From assembly GCA_030144725.1 (NCBI GenBank), contig JASKMD010000024.1, positions 7,395,932 through 7,459,931 of the forward strand: DNA of 64,000 bases, read 5' to 3'. Below the pieces are notes generated by a model. It did not search any database and was not told where the DNA came from. It worked only from the letters and a program-made list of their open reading frames with translations. Position numbers and translations under genes: made by a program. The DNA is from Haematococcus lacustris. Its lineage: Eukaryota > Chlorophyta > Chlorophyceae > Chlamydomonadales > Haematococcaceae. This document shows positions 58,901 through 64,000 of the stretch, in pieces. Each line of letters opens with the position of its first letter. The stretch's first letter is position 1.

Positions 58901-60655
58901 CCACTGTAGCCTCACGTGTACAAGTTGGGGGGAGGGGTAGGTGGGTAAATGGGTGAAGAGGTATGACACAACCAAGGCAGGGCAAAACAAGGCAAGGCAG
59001 GGACACCATTCATCCAGGTGATCTACTGATGCTGGTGTTGTTGGTGGTGGCGGTGGTGCTGCTGCAGGCCGCAGACCGTCACCTGGCCCTGCTGGGGCTG
59101 CAGGGTCCGGGTGTGCCATTCACTGTGCTGCACCTCAGGCTGGGCGGCTCTCTGGGCGAGGCTAAGGCCTCTTATTACCACAAGGAGTAAGTACCCTGTG
59201 TGGGGAGGGCTGAGGTTAGGGAGGAAGGGGGAGGGGAGGGGAGAGGAGGGGGTATGTTGTGGGGCCAACACACTCGTAGGGTCTTGCCATGCCTAGCCAC
59301 CTTACTGGGTCATACACCGTGCTTATGATGTGTGCTTGACCCGCTGCTGCTGACCATTGATTTCCCTGGCGCCCACTGTGGTGTTGCTGTGCCCTGCGAG
59401 CAGCCCAGTGGCGGTCGAAGAGGTGGTGGAGGCAGTGGCTTGTGCAAAGGCCTTTGCCAAGGCTTTTGCCCGTCATCCCACTCCTGGCATGACCTCATTG
59501 AAAAAGATGAATACCAGCAAGCTGGTAAGGTGGGTTAGGGTTAGGTTAGCAAACCGTTATGGTGGGGAAGATTTTCAAGAAGGCAAGCAGCTGAGGCGAT
59601 TTGTAAGGGCTTGGCCTGACTTGGCCTGACTCGATATGACACGACATGACCACACAGCCCCCTCCCTGCGCTCCCAGGTCCTCATCACTGACAACATCGA
59701 GCTCAGACGACTGGTGGCTGATAAGCGGTTCATGCCAGGCCTGGTCAGTGTTGGTGCTGGCCGCATGGCAGCGCACGGCATTGTGAAGCAGCCGCTGTTT
59801 GCCACAGGACCCCTGATGGCTGGGCAGGCTGAACAGACTGGCAGGGTGCCACATAGGAGTGTGGGTGCTGTGCTGTGCACACGACCTGGCACTGGGCGGT
59901 CCAGGCATCAGTGCAGGCTAAGGGCCTGGGTGGCCAACAGTGGCTAGCCATGTGCCTCATATCTACTAACACCTGCTGAGACCTACTTATACCCAGGAGG
60001 CGATGTCACTCACTCTCGCACTCCCAACATGGGCCACCTTGCGCCACTAGGCTCGCTTCCTCGGAGGCATTGCGCCTAGTGCCTAGGGATGGGTGCCAGC
60101 ATTGAGTCAGCATGAACCTTGACATGTTGAGTCTTTGAGTATGTGAGTTTCAGCCACGCCAACAGGCAACCGCCTCGTAATGGTGATGATGACATTGGAA
60201 GTTGGCGCTTCCTGAGTTCTCTGGGGGCTGCTGCTGCTCCTCCTGCTGGTACTGCTGTGCCATTGTCAGCACCACAGCTGCTGCTACTGCTACTACTGCT
60301 GTTGCTGCAGTTGACTGTCCCAAGCACGCCAGTCCATTGGGAGATGCATGTGTCTCATGACTGGGCCTCACTATTTGAGGTACGTCCACAAACAGCTGGC
60401 AGCAGCAGCAGCAGCTGGCAGCAGCAGCAGCAGCAGCTGGCAGCAGCAGCAGCAGCAGCTGGCAGCAGCAGCAGCAGCAGCTGGTGAGCTGCCAGGCACC
60501 CCGCAACTGTAGTAAGACAGGTACGCAGCAAGTCTGGTTGTTCCCATACCCTTGAGGCATAATGTCAATGTGGCTGATGCATGGGCAGGTGGAAGTGGAT
60601 GAGTTGCCCCAGCACCAGCTCCCTCACTTGACTATGACTGTGCTGTTTCCTGCCT

Positions 60656-60688
<33 letters not shown>

Positions 60689-61276
60689 CCTGTGTGCCAT
60701 AATGCAGGTAATGGCGGACTTGCTGGTCATGGCCCGTGCCACCTGCCTGATCCACAGCCTAAGTGGCTTCTCCAGGACAGCTGCCATTTGGTCAGGCACG
60801 CCCTGTAACCATGAGCTGCAGGTGCGACCCAGGGCCCTACCCTGGCTGCTTGGTTCTGCCTGCAGGGCTGTCAGGAGCAGAAGTGGGGTGAAGTGTAGGG
60901 CAAACAGTACAGTATCGATAGGGGCAGGGGTAGGGCAGGGGTAGGGGTAGGGGCAGGGGCCAGGTCACAAGCACACCCACTGGCTGCTATGAGGGGGCCC
61001 TTGGTGCTGGGCCCATAGCTGTGAGCTATGGGTAAGGGTTGAGCGAAGCCATAGCAATAACACATGAGTGGAGTAGGGTCACACTATCACCTGCTTAGGT
61101 CACTCCTGCGGCAGGGTGCCAGCGCTGTGGCCCTAGTCAGGACGAACTACCCTGTCTCTAACCTGGCTGATCGCAGGATTGCCCACGGTGAGCGCAGCTG
61201 CAGTGCCCACTCACACAGCAGCTGCTGGGATGCTGCGAGCACCGCATCATCAAGCACTGGCTCACAAATCGGTTGA
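52985..61276 (+). CDS. Putative secretory-pathway glycosyltransferase, fucosyltransferase-superfamily-like (about 14 exons)
   Basis: Exons: 52985-53246, 53558-53601, 54162-54257, one probably missing, 55878-55937, 56491-56549, 58398-58504, 58629-58748, 59068-59186, 59404-59524, 59678-59743, 60311-60379, 60589 to about 60639, 60708-60821 and 61115-61276. All phases fit except around the missing exon. The N-terminus has a hydrophobic signal (MMLAWVCCAVLATHACAA). Then come YLVWNCELPPG, CHGLADRLRGILMALRIAVA, NDIPTDPRPGLADLL, FTVLHLRLGGSLGE, LITDNIELRRLVA and MARATCLIHSLSGFSRTAAI. The GLADR start, an HxRxG motif and the SGFSxxAAIW end parallel GT11, O-FucT and NodZ-type GT-B enzymes that transfer fucose from GDP-fucose in the Golgi or ER. 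The usual Asp of HxRxGD is Gly here. The substrate is unknown. The last exon could splice at 61188. Confidence 0.55.
53341..53557 (-). mobile_element. Deletion derivative of the TnpB/Fanzor element, in intron 1 of the glycosyltransferase
   Basis: The left part has the doubled cactcccaaaggg unit followed by cactccgacaacaacagc, also seen at 56286-56330. The right part (53479-53557) is about 80 bp that reads, on minus, ctgcatcagcatggaccaca and onward, matching 55708-55630. Similarity with the 55.7-kb copy stops exactly at gatgcag, and that AG is the acceptor of exon 2. No coding part remains. Confidence 0.6.
53700..53800 (+). mobile_element. Possible SINE/tRNA-derived fragment (B-box only)
   Basis: tgggtttgaatcccag at 53735-53750 is a near-perfect pol III B-box with a short T-arm-like stem (TGGG/CCCA). 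No matching A-box, anticodon arm or acceptor stem was found, so it is not a tRNA. It lies in a glycosyltransferase intron. Confidence 0.25.
55125..55708 (-). pseudogene. TnpB/Fanzor element remnant: C-terminal part plus 3' tail, in a glycosyltransferase intron
   Basis: On minus, from 55708: an 80-bp terminal sequence, then EPEAAEPTQGKGKAAKAKPA, GRWLDRDCNAALNMQRIGES and RWRPLELCYWPDR, a frame shift (one base lost relative to 63.58 kb), and the 3' tail down to 55125. DRDCNAALN matches the RuvC-III motif of TnpB/Fanzor. RuvC-I and -II and the first zinc cysteines are missing, so the copy is an internally deleted, inactive derivative. It is nearly identical to 63222-63725 for about 500 bp. Confidence 0.7.
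55219..55255 (-). ncRNA. Strong hairpin in the element 3' tail (guide-RNA-scaffold candidate), copy 1
   Basis: A perfect 15-bp stem (CATGTGTATGCCATG / CATGGCATACACATG) with a 7-nt loop sits about 100 bp downstream of the nuclease stop. In TnpB and Fanzor systems the omega/guide RNA is made from the ORF end and 3' element end. That this hairpin belongs to such an RNA is inference. Confidence 0.35.
56231..56330. mobile_element. Small element fragment: terminal 41 bp plus CACTCCCAAAGGG repeats
   Basis: agcaccttggctctcaacct followed by tgagcattcattgcagtcg is the same terminal sequence found at 55125 and 63224. Here it is joined directly to cactcccaaaggg repeats, as in the 53.3-kb copy. It contains the small palindrome CTCAACCTTGAG. 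Confidence 0.6.
56635..58330. other. Lower-GC insert in a glycosyltransferase intron with a direct repeat
   Basis: This 1.7 kb is clearly less GC-rich than the flanks. It contains a duplicated unit: gcactagatagggcactgaacct and the agtcacccatgccgcag to gtggccagcctccc part occur at 57496-57635 and again at 57755-57935. Frames here (about 57036-57509 on plus) lack recognisable domains. It may be an old transposon insertion. Confidence 0.4.
57496..57935. repeat. Two-copy direct repeat, about 270-300 bp period
   Basis: cactagatagggcactgaac, then catgccgcagmcttggycaa and gctgacttggtgcggccagc occur twice in the same order. A third partial gctgacctggtgcggccagc is at 57653. Confidence 0.75.
58733..58768. 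repeat. GGTCA/GGTTA pentanucleotide repeat at a splice donor
   Basis: caggtcaggtcaggttaggt runs over the donor of glycosyltransferase exon 7. Several GT positions are possible; CAG|GTTAGG at 58748 is the phase-0 choice. Confidence 0.6.
60396..60483. repeat. CTGG(CAG)n microsatellite
   Basis: Five units of ctggcagcagcagcagcag lie in the glycosyltransferase intron after 60379. A second simple run, (CACCCT)n, is at 60656-60690 just before the exon at 60708. Confidence 0.85.
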
Positions 61277-61352
61277 AGGACTTGGTGGCGGTCTGTGGTG
61301 CTCAACCTTGCGTCACAACACAACACACCATCACCACCCTCACCTTACTGCA

Positions 61353-61389
<37 letters not shown>

Positions 61390-63221
61390 GCAACCATTCA
61401 GCTAGCCAGCTAGCTAAGCCGACAGCCAGGCAGGCAGACATGGCCTGCAAGCTGTAGGAAGTTGATGACAGCTAGCGAAACCCTGTGCCGTCAGCAGCGG
61501 TCTCATCATGTCTGGCCAACCAGGGGTAAGAGACTTGCAGCAGGCTCCACCCCTTTGAGGTACCCATTGAGGGCCTCCTGCCGCAGGAAACACTGAATTG
61601 GTCTTCTACTAGGTATGAACCTTGTTATGTTGAGCCAACTAGATTGCTGCTGGGTGTGCGACCTTGATGCTTGCTGCTTGCCTGCCAGGGAGTGGGTCAG
61701 CCCTGACCTTGCAGTCCAGGGCAGCAGTGCCTAGCTAGGGTGCTGATGTGGGGCAAGACATGAGAACAGTTGCAGACCAGGCATTGGGCCACGATGCGGT
61801 TCATGATGGGTAGCAAGGAAGAAAGCAGAGCATCGAGCATCAGCAGCACAGCAGCATCAGCAGCAGGAGAGTGCTCCCTGCATCAAGCCGGGTGCTGCCC
61901 CTCCCTTGTGTGGTTTGATGCAAGCAAGGTAGTGGGTTCCGTAGCCGGAGGCACCGCACCTGGCATCACTGGGTCGCTGCTTGTCGCATAGTAGCTGCTT
62001 GGGTGCAGGACTCGCAGCTGCCAACCCGGCCTGTCTAGTGATGTAAGTTGCCGGGTTGCCAGGTTGCCGGGTAGCTGGGTCAGTTGCCTGCTGCCTGGTA
62101 GTGTCGGAACAGCCAGCGCCTGCATTATGGCATTACAGAGTCGTTGCTTGTAATGCTTGCGTTTGCGTACAGGACTCGCAGTGGTTAGTCGTAGTTGTCT
62201 ACTAAAGCAGACGACTACCCTATGACGATGCAAGATGATATTCAGGACGATGCTAACATCTGCGCTGAGAGCAGCCCATTTTGTAATACATGGAAACAAT
62301 ACTGAGCGCCCTTCTTCTCATCATGCCAAACCAAACGTGCTATAAGTAGCATGCAGCCCATGCTCGCTGCAGCCCCCCCCTTGCAAAAGAGAAAGGGACG
62401 GACATTTGCTTGTTCAGCGGGCTGAAGTCGTGAGACTCGGACTAGGGTCACGAGCTCGATGGCACGAGTTGGTTGTCTGCGATGTCCGCAGCGTTCTCTG
62501 AGGTATCTGCAGCTGCGTACAATGCTCCTCCTACCGCTCTGCCGGGCCGCAAGGAGGCCAGCCTCTAGCAGCTGACAGCTTGGTGTACAGCAGGAGCAGC
62601 CAGGAGTAGCAGGTGCACCGCCCACCACATACTCCTACCGCTGCCCACCCCCAGCGCAACACTGAGCACCACCAGCACTCTCCTGCTTTCAAAGTGCAGG
62701 GGAAGGCCACTCATGGACCCTTCAGTGTGTCAGACTGCATGCCATGTGTTCAGCCGCCACCAGCCTGCTGCACACCATAAGGGAGTTGAGGCGGCAGCGC
62801 ACCGCCTGCTGCCCTCCACTCCCCACAGTCCCCTCCCCCTCACATACAGCCTGACAGGCAGTGCCAGCGGTGAGCAAGGCAGCACTGAGCACAGGCACAG
62901 CTAGGCCCTAGTGGAGGATGTGCATGTAGGCTGCTGCATGTAGGCACCTGCTTCTGCCCCTGGCCCTGCTGACCTCCACCTGCACCAACCAGCCCCTACA
63001 CATCTTCCTGCCCCCTCCCTGCTGCCCCCTACCTGCCTGCTGCGTTGCTCAATGTCATAACCAACCGGGCCATGCACCAGGGGGCAGCATCCAGTACCGC
63101 CACGAGCTGCCCACTGTCCATGAGGCTCTAACCCTGCAGGCCAGGGCACGTAGGCTGACTGGCCTGCCCCGCTAGTGCAGGCGTGACCTGACTGGCGCAT
63201 CACTAAAGTCTGGAGTGTGTA
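61277..63221. other. Intergenic region after the glycosyltransferase
   Basis: A cagc(cagc)n run is at 61362-61400, and an imperfect inverted repeat (gtagttgtct / agacgactac, 9 of 10) at 62188-62215. A plus frame at about 63078-63173 (SIQYRHELPTVHEALTLQAR ... GLPR stop) looks like a C-terminal exon of something, but I found no matching upstream exon. Nothing else is supported. Confidence 0.35.
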
Positions 63222-63323
63222 AGTCAGCACCTTGGCTCTCAACCTTGAGCATTCATTGCAGTCGAACACACTAATTGTGAACCACTACAAAACGGTGTTT
63301 TTGCCTGTGTGGAGTTCCCATCG

Positions 63324-63360
63324 CATGTGTATGCCATGGCCTAGACATGGCATACACATG
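63324..63360 (-). ncRNA. Strong hairpin in the element 3' tail (guide-RNA-scaffold candidate), copy 2
   Basis: The stem and loop are identical to 55219-55255: 15 perfect base pairs with a 7-nt loop (gcctaga on plus). It lies about 100 bp downstream of the nuclease-like stop codon at 63463. Conservation could reflect function or simply recent copying. Confidence 0.35.
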
Positions 63361-63462
63361 GTCACGGTCGCCTACCACCTACATCATTACCTGACCCCTG
63401 TGACAGGGTATGCGTAGAGTTGGCATGACAAAACATGCACTAATTGTAAGCTGATGACAGCT

Positions 63463-64000
63463 TCAAATGGGGGGGGCTTGCTGCTGCTGGGCCTTGGGTG
63501 GCTTGTCTCCCAGCCGCTTGTAGCCCAAGCCAGGGTACTCCTTGCCCTTGGCTGGCAGCGCTCCCTGGTCTGGCCAGTAGCACAGCTCCAGCGGCCGCCA
63601 CCTGCTCTCCCCAATGCGCTGCATGTTCAGGGCCGCATTGCAGTCCCTATCCAGCCACCTGCCTGGCTGTGGTGCTGGCTTGGCCTTGGCAGCCTTGCCT
63701 TTGCCCTTTGTGGGCTCAGCTGCCTCTGGCTCAGCCTTGGTGCGCTTGGTGCGCTTGGCTGGCAGGGGAGTGCTGGGCCCTGGCTCTGAGGCTGCTGCTG
63801 GTTGTGTGGCTGCCTGGCTGCTGCGTGGGGCCTGTGGGGGCTTGCGGGGGGGCACTACTGGGCACCACATCATGCCCCGCACTGGCTGGTCACGCTGCTG
63901 GCTCCAGGCTGGCCGCACTAGGCGGGGTTCCACCTGCCCTGCTGGGGGCTTCCAGCCTGCAGGCCTGGTGGCCCTGCGCTTGTTCAGCTGCCTCTCACAA
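63463..64000 (-). CDS. TnpB/Fanzor-like RNA-guided nuclease, C-terminal part (5' end outside window)
   Basis: The frame is open from position 64000 to the stop at 63463, about 178 codons. It starts CERQLNKRRATRPAGWKPPA, passes a second cysteine (MMWCPVV), a Pro/Ala region, PAKRTKRTKAE, a Lys-Gly linker (TKGKGKAAKAK), then GRWLDRDCNAALNMQRIGES and WRPLELCYWPDQ. DRDCNAALN is the RuvC-III catalytic motif of OrfB/TnpB and Fanzor, normally just after a four-Cys zinc ribbon; here a long basic linker separates the cysteines from it. Known relatives are RNA-guided DNA endonucleases. Whether this copy is intact upstream cannot be seen. It has no introns in the visible part. Confidence 0.6.
   Translation of the reverse strand, partial: CERQLNKRRATRPAGWKPPAGQVEPRLVRPAWSQQRDQPVRGMMWCPVVPPRKPPQAPRSSQAATQPAAASEPGPSTPLPAKRTKRTKAEPEAAEPTKGKGKAAKAKPAPQPGRWLDRDCNAALNMQRIGESRWRPLELCYWPDQGALPAKGKEYPGLGYKRLGDKPPKAQQQQAPPI

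Larger units (their letters stand above)
63222..64000 (-). mobile_element. TnpB/Fanzor-type element, C-terminal half and 3' end (cut by the window edge)
   Basis: This is the longest preserved copy. From the right edge the minus strand carries the end of the nuclease ORF, a stop near 63463, a tail with a 15-bp hairpin, and the terminal sequence agcaccttggctctcaacct at 63224 with the palindrome CTCAACCTTGAG. The tail matches 55125-55320 with very few changes. Confidence 0.65.

Noticed and set aside
61350..61400. CRISPR-like short repeats (cagccagccagcc)
   Set aside because: This is a simple tetranucleotide microsatellite with no spacers.

Overview
The window is nuclear DNA of a green alga of the Chlamydomonadales, and Haematococcus is the best guess. 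The reasons are: very GC-rich sequence; many short GT-AG introns with a few GC-AG introns; CAG/CTG-rich coding sequence giving Ala, Gln, Pro and Ser runs; a short interstitial telomere-type tract (CCCTAA/CCCTAAA) at 38.04 kb; and scattered remnants of a TnpB/Fanzor-type element that I associate from memory with Haematococcus predicted proteins. The species call is inference. No tRNA, rRNA, CRISPR or prokaryotic gene was seen.

Layout. (1) About 1-30.18 kb, minus strand: large open blocks that join with compatible intron phases into one enormous gene. It starts at 30179 and runs off the left edge, with about 16 exons and roughly 8,180 codons inside the window. The product is mostly low-complexity, with acidic SSDE clusters at the N-terminus, internal duplications and FG-type repeats. 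(2) 30.4-35.2 kb: repeat-rich DNA dominated by a 1.7-kb GGCAAG hexanucleotide array. This array appears to have grown out of the Lys-Gly linker of a TnpB/Fanzor remnant. (3) 35.3-35.6 kb, plus: a complete two-exon DPH3/KTI11 gene. (4) 39.06-46.3 kb, minus: a 12-exon CaMK/CDPK-like kinase with an N-terminal myristoylation signal; one intron holds an antisense TnpB/Fanzor fossil. (5) 48.09-52.46 kb, minus: a probable plastid-targeted protein of unrecognised family. (6) 52.99-61.28 kb, plus: a secretory-pathway glycosyltransferase resembling the fucosyltransferase superfamily, whose introns carry several deletion derivatives of the same element. (7) 63.2-64.0 kb, minus: the best preserved TnpB/Fanzor C-terminal part, cut by the window edge, with a downstream conserved hairpin.

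The cellular genes do not form an operon or an obvious shared pathway. The unifying theme is the mobile-element family. Its RuvC/zinc-ribbon C-terminus, Lys-Gly linker, 3' hairpin and terminal sequences recur from 30 to 64 kb, mostly in introns and intergenic DNA. All exon models come from reading splice consensus and reading-frame phase by eye, without transcript or homology searches.
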